From the IMG/VR virus record IMGVR_UViG_3300042564_002251, positions 1 through 30,793 of that record: a DNA stretch of 30,793 nucleotides; one strand, written 5' to 3'. The stretch is from a virus. Within the stretch, counting starts at the first letter, position 1. Each line of letters starts with the position of its first letter. The notes beneath the pieces were generated by a model that made no database searches, was not told the DNA's origin, and worked only from the letters and a program-made list of their open reading frames with translations. Both the position numbers and the translations under genes were made by a program. Shown one piece after another: positions 14,000 through 21,996 of this stretch.

Positions 14000-14508
14000 A
14001 CCGTTAGTAATCCTGCGATTATAGTAGGGTCAACTGTATACGCAAACTGCTCATTCTCCGCTAAGAAAGTAACTGCGTATTTAGACCCATCCGCTTTTGC
14101 AGTTCCTGACCCCTCGCCGCTTGCAGTAAGTTGGCAATATGGGAAGTACCAATACTTACCATTACCATCCTTTAAAATAATAGCAAGGTATCTGTTGCCC
14201 TCAGCTAAGATTTTCAACGCTTTTGATTTTGCTCCATCTCTTCGGTGCAAGTTCAATGTGATAGTAGCAGTTACTACTTGAGAACCATTCTCATTTGAAC
14301 TAACTAAGTCCTCAACATAGTTACCTACGTAACGTTTAAACTCGATTTCGTTAAATGCAATAGTCTTAGTTATTGCAGTAATTTCCCAATCTGCTGAATC
14401 GACAGTCGTAGTCAATACGTTATCTTGGTCGGTAACTAACATTTCATAGATACCTCCGTTATTATTTTCACAATCCTTTACGATTGATGCTATTGTTGTA
14501 CAAGCCAT
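13996..14508 (-). CDS. Candidate major tail tube protein (170 aa)
   Basis: Size and pattern fit a tail tube: an N-terminal helix (ASIVKDCENNNGGIYEMLV), beta strands, a Gly-rich loop (TASGEGSGTAKADGSKYAV) and a beta C-terminus (VTFLAENEQFAY). Proteins of this type follow the capsid gene in several Bacteroidota siphophages. It starts 22 bases after a strong terminator, so its level depends on read-through or a weak promoter in the gap. Adaptor or stopper protein is an alternative. Confidence 0.6.
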   Translation of the reverse strand: MACTTIASIVKDCENNNGGIYEMLVTDQDNVLTTTVDSADWEITAITKTIAFNEIEFKRYVGNYVEDLVSSNENGSQVVTATITLNLHRRDGAKSKALKILAEGNRYLAIILKDGNGKYWYFPYCQLTASGEGSGTAKADGSKYAVTFLAENEQFAYTVDPTIIAGLLTV

Positions 14509-14528
14509 AATATTTTTTATTTTAAGTT

Positions 14529-14558
14529 AAAAAAAAAGGTGGTGTTTATTGCACCACC
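14529..14558 (-). terminator. Strong terminator after the major capsid gene
   Basis: Stem CACCACC/GGTGGTG (14552-14558 with 14538-14544, 7 bp) with a seven-base loop, then a T-run of nine on the minus strand. It would make capsid mRNA more abundant than the genes downstream. Confidence 0.88.
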
Positions 14559-14579
14559 CCTTTTAAGTTATAATTAATT

Positions 14580-15494
14580 CTAAGAATATAAAACGATTTC
14601 TGCTCCGTTAGTATGGAAGAAACCAACTTTTAAGTTAGCTCTTGTTCTTAACTTAGGCTCAGCAACTGAATCCTCAAGGTTAACCGCTTTCAATGCTTTA
14701 GAATCACCCTCAGCATCAAATGCGTAGATAAGGTTATTTTTCAAAGTCAATACCGCAGTATCTGCTGGCAATCCTTCACACGCTACCATAGTGATACCGA
14801 TGAATTTCAACGCTAATGCTTCTGTTACATACGCTTGTGTGTTACCTGTTGCTGCTGCAATTTCGTAATTTTGTGCGATGTTAGAAGAAACGTATAATCT
14901 AAGGTCTGATTTCTTACCTTTGATTACTGCAGGCATTGCTTGAACAACTTTTGTTAATTCTGCAATTACGTTAGCAACTGTTGATGGAGTGTTAGCCACA
15001 TCTACTACTGTTGCATCAGCTAACAATTTTTTCAAGTGTCCATCACAAAGAGCCAAGATAGGGTCTAATGAATCTGTATCACCTTGCCATCTGATAAGCT
15101 CGATTTCTTCTCCAATCGTAGCAGACATTTGTTCCCAGTAGTAAGCCATGAATGATACTACATTCCAGTTACCATTAGAACCTCCTGCCATTTGCATAGA
15201 TAAGAATGATTGCTCAATATCAAACTGGCAAACCTCAGCCATTGCAGACAAAGGACATACGTTGATGTCAATTGCATCTAAGTCAGAGTTTGATGCAGTA
15301 AAGTCACAACCACTTGGTTTAAGCAACGCATCGAAAACAACGTTAGCTAATTTAGTAGCTGTTTTAATACCCGGCAATGCTCTAAAGTTTTCAGCAACCA
15401 TTGGGGTGATATACGCTTTTGCGTAGAATTCTTGTGGATTAGGACAAAGCAAAGCATTTGTTTCCACGTTTAAGTCAAATTTTAATTCTTTCAT
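14580..15494 (-). CDS. Major capsid protein
   Basis: A 304-aa protein with an HK97-like outline: an N-terminal arm, a long alpha-beta middle (VANVIAELTKVVQAMPAVIKG), a P/A-domain-like segment (DLRLYVSSNIAQNYEIAAAT) and a beta C-terminus (RANLKVGFFHTNGAEIVLYS). It directly follows the protease-scaffold gene with a four-base overlap and is followed by the strongest terminator, both expected for an abundant capsid protein. Cys residues (C17, C63, C80, C89) are more numerous than usual. Confidence 0.85.
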   Translation of the reverse strand: MKELKFDLNVETNALLCPNPQEFYAKAYITPMVAENFRALPGIKTATKLANVVFDALLKPSGCDFTASNSDLDAIDINVCPLSAMAEVCQFDIEQSFLSMQMAGGSNGNWNVVSFMAYYWEQMSATIGEEIELIRWQGDTDSLDPILALCDGHLKKLLADATVVDVANTPSTVANVIAELTKVVQAMPAVIKGKKSDLRLYVSSNIAQNYEIAAATGNTQAYVTEALALKFIGITMVACEGLPADTAVLTLKNNLIYAFDAEGDSKALKAVNLEDSVAEPKLRTRANLKVGFFHTNGAEIVLYS

Positions 15495-16432
15495 TTGTTT
15501 TGTTTGTTAAAGTTCATAAATGATTTAAGTCGGTCATGAGCTGACATTTTACTCATTTCCACCTCAGCTTCTTCCTCAGTTTCTTCTGTTGGTATCATAC
15601 CTTTAACCTCTGCGATTAAGGCAATCAACTCATCAAGTTTAGGTTGTACAATCGCAAGTATTTGTTCTTCAGTTATAGCAGGAGTTTCTTCCGCCATTTC
15701 CTCTTCTTTTACTTCCTCTTCTACAACTTCCTCTTCCATTGCAACTTCTTCCTCCTCTTTTTCAGGCTCTTCTGTTGCTTCTACTTTGTCTTTGATTTCG
15801 ATAACTTCACCGCCTTTTACAACGTAGATTTTATCTTCAATCAAATGCTCTCCGTCTGGTAATTGCATACTATTTTGATTTAATTTTGTTACTTCTTTCA
15901 TCCCTAAAAACCCCTCAATAGAAAAGCCTACTGCATCCTTATCAACTAACTCCTTGTAGTATTTACTATCTGTTAATTGTGCAACTCCCATAAGTGTACC
16001 CTTTGGCACTTCAATCCCATAGGTGCTATATGCTTTGTCTTTTTTCGGGTCATCAACTATCCACGCTTCTAATAAGAATGCAGGGACTTTATTTTCTGCA
16101 TTGTGTTCTAAGTTGAATAAATTTTGTTGGCTAAGATTAGACATCATTTTTACGTGCAAATCTTCTATTACCTGCTCCGAAAATTCCACCTCGTACTCGT
16201 AACCATCTTCTTTATCCTTACGATATATTTGCATTGGAATCAACATCGGTGCAACTATTCTCATCTTAACGTCATCCTTGAAATACAAAGGTTTAACGTG
16301 AGAATTAAAGGCTACTCCCTTAACGATAATAGCTGGATTTGATGTAAATGCAATCATCTCAATACCTAAGTCTTTGTCATCCTCAGCATATTGTGGGTCA
16401 ATTGTTATTTGATATCTTGGTAATTTAGCCAT
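15491..16432 (-). CDS. Prohead protease fused to an acidic scaffold-like tail (XkdF-like)
   Basis: The first 180 residues match an XkdF-type serine protease (Peptidase_S78 relatives): MRIVAPMLIPMQIYRKD (57-73), H110 in FNLEHNAENK, the conserved EAWIVDDPKKDKA (122-134) and S171 in VGFSIEGFLG. Residues about 215-260 are almost continuous Glu (EEPEKEEEEVAMEEEVVEEE), followed by a helical region and a basic end (RLKSFMNFNKQNK). One protein may thus supply both maturation protease and internal scaffold, with the basic end binding capsid. It directly precedes the capsid gene. Confidence 0.85.
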   Translation of the reverse strand: MAKLPRYQITIDPQYAEDDKDLGIEMIAFTSNPAIIVKGVAFNSHVKPLYFKDDVKMRIVAPMLIPMQIYRKDKEDGYEYEVEFSEQVIEDLHVKMMSNLSQQNLFNLEHNAENKVPAFLLEAWIVDDPKKDKAYSTYGIEVPKGTLMGVAQLTDSKYYKELVDKDAVGFSIEGFLGMKEVTKLNQNSMQLPDGEHLIEDKIYVVKGGEVIEIKDKVEATEEPEKEEEEVAMEEEVVEEEVKEEEMAEETPAITEEQILAIVQPKLDELIALIAEVKGMIPTEETEEEAEVEMSKMSAHDRLKSFMNFNKQNK

Positions 16433-16453
16433 TACTTAATACTATTTTTTTTT

Positions 16454-16461
16454 TATCTTTG
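16454..16461 (+). promoter_or_regulatory. TATCTTTG promoter for the plus-strand pair
   Basis: A match to TAnnTTTG on the plus strand, 16 bases before the ATG at 16478, in the 45-bp gap between divergent genes. It follows a ten-T run. No clear TTG lies upstream. Confidence 0.5.
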
Positions 16462-16477
16462 TACAAAAATTTAAGTT

Positions 16478-17017
16478 ATGATTTTAATTGATGGTAAAGA
16501 AGTATTTAACAAAGCAAGTGAAATGACACTTAAGCAGTATGAAGATGTTAACGTAATTCTAAACAACAAACACACCGATAGCACAGAGAAGTATATCAAA
16601 GTGTTTAAGTATTTCGGAGTAGATGAAGAGTACTTGGACAACCTAGACTTTAAAGAGTTTGCGGATTTCGTTAAAGCATTCTCACAATCTGAGAAAGTGG
16701 AAATTGAGAAGATAAAAGAGTTTGAATTAAACGGATATACTTACAAATCATTTGATGATGAGTTTAAGATTTCAGTTAAGGACTTAAAGGAAATTGAAAA
16801 GGCATTCTCTAATGAAAGACATATTTGTCAATTGATGGCTATCTTTTTTAAGCGTACCGATTTAAGTAACAAAGAGCATTACACTCCTGCACACATTAAA
16901 GAAAAAGCAAAGTTATTTAGATCACTTAATGCAGAATTTTGTGTGCCTTATTTATTCGAGTTAGGTAAAATGTTTGCTAAACAATTAGAAGATGCAAAGA
17001 CCGAAATCGTGGAATGA
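16478..17017 (+). CDS. Putative tail assembly chaperone 1 (179 aa)
   Basis: An acidic, helical protein of the kind that precedes tail genes in Bacteroidota siphophages. Segments (MTLKQYEDVNVIL, FKEFADFVKAF, EFKISVKDLKEIEKAF, then HICQLMAIFFKRTD) have counterparts in the next gene, so the two look like relatives. Tail assembly chaperones bind the tape measure and tube subunits and usually come as an overlapping pair. It overlaps the second gene by 26 bases in a +1 frame. Only these two genes use the plus strand. Confidence 0.55.
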   Translation: MILIDGKEVFNKASEMTLKQYEDVNVILNNKHTDSTEKYIKVFKYFGVDEEYLDNLDFKEFADFVKAFSQSEKVEIEKIKEFELNGYTYKSFDDEFKISVKDLKEIEKAFSNERHICQLMAIFFKRTDLSNKEHYTPAHIKEKAKLFRSLNAEFCVPYLFELGKMFAKQLEDAKTEIVE

Positions 17018-17621
17018 TGTTAAGCTAAGGCAGTTTTTAGATTTGGGTAGTTTGGATTTGTCTGACTACCCTAATTTAATGGATTACAATATTGACTTAG
17101 TTTCAATCCTTTGCGATGTTGATATTGAAGAAATAGAATCACTAAGCTATCAGGACTTTCAAACCTTAGAGAAAGACCTACGATGGGCAAAGATACCACC
17201 AAAAGGATACGATGAGCAGTTAGTAGATTTTAATAAAATAAGTTTAGGAAAGTTTATAGATGTTGAACACTACATAACTGACAAAGAAAATATACCTTTA
17301 ATATTAGAGTTGTTAACGGGTATTGATTGTTTAGATTTGCCCTGCTCAGAAGTTGCGGACATCGTACCTAAATACATTGACTTTAGAGAACGAATAATAA
17401 AAGCATACCCTAATATCTTTGCACCTCAATTTGAAGATGAAGAGGACATAAGCGAATACACCGCAGAGGAATTAAAGGAAATAGAGGATGAAAAAAAAGC
17501 GTCCGCACATAGTTGGGAACGCTTTATATTGAATCTTTGTAACAACGATATAACCAAGTTTGATGCTGTTACAGATATGGGTTTAATATTGGTGTTTAAT
17601 CTGTTTAGTGCTAAAACGTAA
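16992..17621 (+). CDS. Putative tail assembly chaperone 2 (209 aa)
   Basis: Begins with PKSWNDVKLRQFLDL, a typical opening of Bacteroidota phage chaperone-like proteins, and contains LSYQDFQTLEKDLRW and KISLGKFIDVEHYI, which align with segments of the preceding protein. An acidic stretch (FEDEEDISEYTAEELKEIED) precedes the C-terminus. The ATG is inside the end of gene 1, so it is expressed by overlapping initiation or a +1 frameshift; no clear slippery site is seen. The 3' end overlaps the convergent gene at 17611-18018 by 11 bases. Confidence 0.55.
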   Translation: MQRPKSWNDVKLRQFLDLGSLDLSDYPNLMDYNIDLVSILCDVDIEEIESLSYQDFQTLEKDLRWAKIPPKGYDEQLVDFNKISLGKFIDVEHYITDKENIPLILELLTGIDCLDLPCSEVADIVPKYIDFRERIIKAYPNIFAPQFEDEEDISEYTAEELKEIEDEKKASAHSWERFILNLCNNDITKFDAVTDMGLILVFNLFSAKT

Positions 17622-18018
17622 TGCCTTCAAATTGAATATCGATACTAGACAACTCAGTTTCAAGTTTATCAAAGTTTAATATTGGGTAAGTTTGTCTAAG
17701 GTAATTAAAATAGTCTTTAGCTATTTGAGCCATTGCATTCTGCACCTTACTATTGTTTAACCAATTTCGAGTGATTGGATACCCTGGTGATTGCCTGCTT
17801 CCTACTGTTGTACTTTTAAAACTATCTGACATTGAATCCAAATATCTATAATATTCCATTGCAAAAATAGTTATCCTTAATTGACCACTTCTAAGCACCT
17901 CAAATTTCAACCTAACACTTTCAATCATGTCATAGGTATCAATCAAATCTAACCGCCTAATCTCCTGCTGAAGTTCACGGGTCATCATTGTCATTAAACT
18001 ACCTTTAGGAGTAAACAT
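17611..18018 (-). CDS. Putative tail completion or adaptor protein (135 aa)
   Basis: Helical and basic N-terminus (RELQQEIRRLDLIDTYDMIE), followed by LKFEVLRSGQLRITIFAMEY and a helical end. The size and pattern are reminiscent of HK97 gp10-like or neck proteins but weak. Met at residues 9, 11 or 12 could be the true start, though the first ATG overlaps the preceding stop as TAATG. It lies convergent to the plus-strand pair. Confidence 0.5.
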   Translation of the reverse strand: MFTPKGSLMTMMTRELQQEIRRLDLIDTYDMIESVRLKFEVLRSGQLRITIFAMEYYRYLDSMSDSFKSTTVGSRQSPGYPITRNWLNNSKVQNAMAQIAKDYFNYLRQTYPILNFDKLETELSSIDIQFEGITF

Positions 18019-18329
18019 TATATTGACTCTATTTGATTAGTTTTTATATCAAAGGCACTAGCCATTTCTATTTTCATTGCATTATAAAACACTTCCTTAG
18101 CAACCTCAATAGATGTGATAGGTGTTGTTAATAGTTCGTCTGCTTGCTCAGTAGTGAACTCTGTAACACCGCTAAGAATAGGAGTACCATCTTCTTTTTG
18201 ATATTCCCAATTTACACGAACTTGTGGGAACATTACAACTACTAATAACTCTCCTAAAACTTTCCCCGTGTAAGGTTGTACTTTTCCAGCCTCGGAACAA
18301 GTTACATCTACTTTTGTTTTTAATTTCAT
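18018..18329 (-). CDS. Hypothetical structural protein (103 aa)
   Basis: Beta-rich centre (KVLGELLVVVMFPQVRVNWE) and a helical C-terminus. No family is recognised. It lies directly after the fiber gene and is coupled by TAATG to the next gene. TAGTAT precedes its ATG. A small tail or fiber accessory role is likely from position. Confidence 0.6.
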   Translation of the reverse strand: MKLKTKVDVTCSEAGKVQPYTGKVLGELLVVVMFPQVRVNWEYQKEDGTPILSGVTEFTTEQADELLTTPITSIEVAKEVFYNAMKIEMASAFDIKTNQIESI

Positions 18330-18330
18330 C

Positions 18331-19350
18331 TTATACTATTTTTAAAGTTCCATTATGATTCCATACATCTCCTGCGCTTAATCCTGCTGCTGACGTTGGT
18401 ATCAATGGCATTGATACCTTACCATTCTCTGTTACATTAAAGCAAACAAGGGTATTATTAAAATTTTTAATCCTAAAATTTGCAGTTGTAGCGGTCTGTA
18501 ACCTTACCTCTGTTTCTCTTTGAAATATAGAACGTCTATTATGGTTCATCTCTCCAAGTCCTTCAAGGTCATAAGTCATTAAAGCTATTGCATCATTTCT
18601 TGTATTCCAAAAATTAGCTCTCACATATGACATTTCAACACCATTTGGAGCATTAAAAACAGCATCGCCGTTACCTTTGATTTGAACTAAATTAGCCGTA
18701 TCAGTATTATTTCTAACTGCAAACGCTGTGTCTAATGCTGATGCGGAAGGAGATAATACATTAGTTGGTTTATAAATTTTAAAAAATCCATCACCTCCAA
18801 AATTCCATGTTACCAAGTTCACGGTACTTGCGGCATCATTCCATGTGTTTGTCCGTAAAAAATTAACTTGAACCCCCGTGTCGTAATTTAAGTCACAAAA
18901 ACCCCCAACACCTAAAACACTACCGTTTCCGCTAACATAAAAATTATAGGTTGTATCATCAAAGTCACGAACACCAAATGTAATATCTCCAGCTGCCGCA
19001 CTAGCAGGAATTAAATTTGTTTTACTTCCTAAAAAGGTAAGTGTATTATCATTAAAAGTAACAACTCTATTGCCTGTTAGTGTTCCGTTTGCAACGTTAT
19101 CAAATGAAATAGTAGTAAATTCTAAACCATCTTCTGTAAGTGCAACCATAACATATTTACCACCATCTCCTGTGTAGTCTGTTGGTACATCTTGCAAGTC
19201 TATAAAGTCTGTATTATCCTGAACCAAATCAACTATCTGCTGACCTGTAACATTCGTTGCATTTGCATCGCCACTCTTATCAATCATAAATAAGTCAGTA
19301 ACAGTAAGCACCGCTTTATTTAATAATTCGTATATTCTTTTCTTAGCCAT
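18331..19350 (-). CDS. Tail fiber-like protein
   Basis: At 339 aa, the protein opens with a conserved fiber start (KKRIYELLNKAVLTVTDLFM), continues as Asn/Thr/Gly-rich beta repeats (about 90-280), and ends in MPLIPTSAAGLSAGDVWNH, a C-terminus common to phage tail fibers. Such trimeric proteins recognise the host surface. It lies downstream of the tail completion gene with an eight-base overlap. Confidence 0.7.
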   Translation of the reverse strand: MAKKRIYELLNKAVLTVTDLFMIDKSGDANATNVTGQQIVDLVQDNTDFIDLQDVPTDYTGDGGKYVMVALTEDGLEFTTISFDNVANGTLTGNRVVTFNDNTLTFLGSKTNLIPASAAAGDITFGVRDFDDTTYNFYVSGNGSVLGVGGFCDLNYDTGVQVNFLRTNTWNDAASTVNLVTWNFGGDGFFKIYKPTNVLSPSASALDTAFAVRNNTDTANLVQIKGNGDAVFNAPNGVEMSYVRANFWNTRNDAIALMTYDLEGLGEMNHNRRSIFQRETEVRLQTATTANFRIKNFNNTLVCFNVTENGKVSMPLIPTSAAGLSAGDVWNHNGTLKIV

Positions 19351-19855
19351 AAATTAATAAATTTCCATTTCCTGTTAGTATATCATTTATACCATCCCAA
19401 ATACCCGTTTCGTTTTCCTCTTCTAATGGTAACTCACATAATGATTGCGTTTCAACTTCTATGCTTAAAGTCATTACATTTCCAGCTAAGTAATCACAAA
19501 ACGCATTATTTAGCGGTGCGTAATTAGCTGATGAGTTAACGTATATCGAAGTGTCATCACCATCTTTTAAATACCTATAAAGGTCTTGTAAGATTAGTTG
19601 TGTATCACTTACAATGTTGTTAATATTTGCCCTATCTTTTTGAATGACATCTAAACAATGCAGTTGTATTGTGAACTCCGCTAAGTAATCGGTTGTACTT
19701 GAAGAATCCAACGACATAAATACCATTGGATATTTCTCATTTTGCCCTGAATAGTTATCAAACTGCTCAAGGAAATCACACTCAAAACGCTGCACAAACA
19801 TATTACTCTCAAAGAAAGTCCGTAGCTTGTTAATTAACTGAATGTATGATGTCAT
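19343..19855 (-). CDS. Tail completion or terminator-like protein (170 aa)
   Basis: Contains DVIQKDRANINNIVSDTQLI followed by LQDLYRYLKDGDDTSIYV, segments seen in a family of tail-module proteins of Bacteroidota phages. The fold pattern (strand-rich start, central helices, a C-terminal strand TLSIEVETQSLCELP) fits tail terminator proteins that cap the tube. It follows the tape measure gene by 11 bases. TAGTAT precedes its ATG. Confidence 0.6.
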   Translation of the reverse strand: MTSYIQLINKLRTFFESNMFVQRFECDFLEQFDNYSGQNEKYPMVFMSLDSSSTTDYLAEFTIQLHCLDVIQKDRANINNIVSDTQLILQDLYRYLKDGDDTSIYVNSSANYAPLNNAFCDYLAGNVMTLSIEVETQSLCELPLEEENETGIWDGINDILTGNGNLLIYG

Positions 19856-19866
19856 AATATATACTA

Positions 19867-21996
19867 CTATAAAGATGCAAGTTGTTCAAATCTATTTATC
19901 CTATTCTGTGAATTAGTTATCTCAGTTTCTGAAACAACCGCCTTAATCACTTGACCACCTTGAACGGATTGTTGACCACCTACGTTGTTAAATTGATTAG
20001 CCCCACCGAATAAATTAACCTGAGGAGTGGCACTTTGTACAGGTGTTTGTGTTTGTGTTGTACCACCGCTTGCAGTTGCACCACCACCGCCTGCACTAGC
20101 ACTTCCACCGCTTAAAATAGCTTTAGCCTTAGCAACGTTTGTAAGTATCTGAACTATTCCTGTTGCGTATTGTGCTATCCCTGCTAAACCACCCGTTACT
20201 GCATTCGCTGGATTAGCTGATGAGTTAGCTATTAAGGCACTAATTGCCTTTGCGGTATCAATACCGATTTGAACCAATGCACTAGCTTTGTTTAGCTTTT
20301 CAAGTTTCTTTTGGTCCTTAATAAATATTTGTCCAAGTGCTGCAATACCATCAAAAACAGATTGTGTAATTTGTTTCTTTGTCTCCTGCGTTTTGGCGTA
20401 GTCCTGCAAATCTTCAGCTTGTTGTTTTTTATTAATCTCAGCTAGCTCGAAATTTTTAGCTTTTTCAATTTCAACTAACGCCTCAGCATTTCCTATTGCA
20501 GACTCCTCTAATAAAAAGTATTTATCATTTACTGCTTGTATTTCTCTTTCTCTTTCTGTTAAAGTTCTTTGAAAATTAGACTCTGTTATTTCATCAATTG
20601 TATTTTGTAAATCATTTGCCCTTGCTATTTCGTTTTGCTTAACTATTTCATTTGCTTCATTTTTTTTATTTTCTATTTCTTTTTGCCTTAATTCTTCAGC
20701 ATCAACAATCTTTTTATCTTCAGCAGCTGCTAAATCAGTATAAAGTTTAGTTTGTTTTTTCTTTTCGTCATAAGTTAATTTAGCATTTCTTTCAATATCA
20801 AACAATTGTCTTTTAAGTTGCTCCTCTACTTTAGCACGTTCTTTCATAAAGCCATCATCCATCAATGACAACTCTAAATCTTTTGCTAACCTTTGAGCAT
20901 CTAGCCTATCTTTTGCGTATTGATTTGCCCTTTCTCTTTGTGCCTTAGCGTTTTCTTTAGCCTTTGCATTAGCTTGCTCCTCTTTCTGTTTTTGTTCCGC
21001 TTCCTGTTCCGCTTGAAATACCCTTAAATCACTTTTCGCTTGTAATAATACTTCCTTACTTTCTTTGTAATTCTTTTTTAATGTCTTTATTTCCTCCTCT
21101 GAAAGTGTTTTTAAGAACTTAGCATTGTTAATCTTGAAGTTGTTAGCATCAAATTCCATTTGTGCGGTCTTTAGAATAGCTTTTTGCTTCTCTAATTCCA
21201 ATGCTTCGGTATCTTTTCCGTTGGCTTTACGTATCTTTATCTCTTCATCTAATCCACGTATCAATGATGTGTGTGCATCTTTACGCTTTTCGTTTAACAT
21301 ATCTAATCTCGCAGCTTCTTTCTTCGCCATCTCCTCACCAGCATAATCGGTTAAACCAATCATATCAAGGAAGTCCTTTATACTCTGAATAACTGCATCG
21401 ATAGCATCACCAATCAAACCAAACACCCACCCAATACCATCTAATACAGGTTGTAAAATTCCTAGCTTATTCATAACAACTGCTATGATACCAACTAGGG
21501 CAACTATTGCAGCAGTAATTAAAAATATAGGATTAGCCATTAAACTAACACCGAATGAAAAGAATGCTTTAGCCATTGCACCAACGTTCTTAATAAGTCC
21601 ACCGATAGCCATACCGCCTGCCTTACCTAAATGTGTGAAGGTAGTTGTTAAGCCTTGCATCTGTTCGGTAATCTCAGCAGGGTTAATTGATGCTATATTG
21701 GTAGCTAATAACCTTGCGCTTTCTCCTGCTCCTGCGAAATCTAATGAACGTAATTTACCACCAATATCACCTAAGTTATTCGATACTTTCTCAAAGCCCG
21801 AACCACCTGCAAAGATATTAACCTGCTCATTCGCATCTCTAATACTATCCGTTAACTCCCCTGCTCTTTTAGCAAGTCGTTCCATTTCAACAGGGTCTGT
21901 GCTATTTATTATCTGTGCTTTTAACTCCTTTAATTCTCTTTTAAAGTTGTTTATCCCACTAATTTTTATAGGTATCTCTATCGGTTGCTCTGCCAT
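19867..21996 (-). CDS. Tape measure protein
   Basis: At 709 aa it has an N-terminal PIEIPIKISGINNFKRELKE start, two membrane-type hydrophobic stretches in the first third (FLITAAIVALVGIIAVVM about 160-177, and VFGLIGDAIDAVIQSI), a long coiled coil (about 230-530, with runs such as EEQANAKAKENAKAQRERA) and a Gly/Gln-rich C-terminus. This is the tape measure layout. Length predicts a tail near 100 nm. The start overlaps the stop of the minor tail gene. Confidence 0.88.
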   Translation of the reverse strand: MAEQPIEIPIKISGINNFKRELKELKAQIINSTDPVEMERLAKRAGELTDSIRDANEQVNIFAGGSGFEKVSNNLGDIGGKLRSLDFAGAGESARLLATNIASINPAEITEQMQGLTTTFTHLGKAGGMAIGGLIKNVGAMAKAFFSFGVSLMANPIFLITAAIVALVGIIAVVMNKLGILQPVLDGIGWVFGLIGDAIDAVIQSIKDFLDMIGLTDYAGEEMAKKEAARLDMLNEKRKDAHTSLIRGLDEEIKIRKANGKDTEALELEKQKAILKTAQMEFDANNFKINNAKFLKTLSEEEIKTLKKNYKESKEVLLQAKSDLRVFQAEQEAEQKQKEEQANAKAKENAKAQRERANQYAKDRLDAQRLAKDLELSLMDDGFMKERAKVEEQLKRQLFDIERNAKLTYDEKKKQTKLYTDLAAAEDKKIVDAEELRQKEIENKKNEANEIVKQNEIARANDLQNTIDEITESNFQRTLTEREREIQAVNDKYFLLEESAIGNAEALVEIEKAKNFELAEINKKQQAEDLQDYAKTQETKKQITQSVFDGIAALGQIFIKDQKKLEKLNKASALVQIGIDTAKAISALIANSSANPANAVTGGLAGIAQYATGIVQILTNVAKAKAILSGGSASAGGGGATASGGTTQTQTPVQSATPQVNLFGGANQFNNVGGQQSVQGGQVIKAVVSETEITNSQNRINRFEQLASL

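Noticed and set aside
16990-17020. Canonical -1 programmed frameshift between the two plus-strand genes
   Set aside because: The second gene is in the +1 frame, no X-XXY-YYZ slippery heptamer is seen, and it has its own ATG in the overlap.
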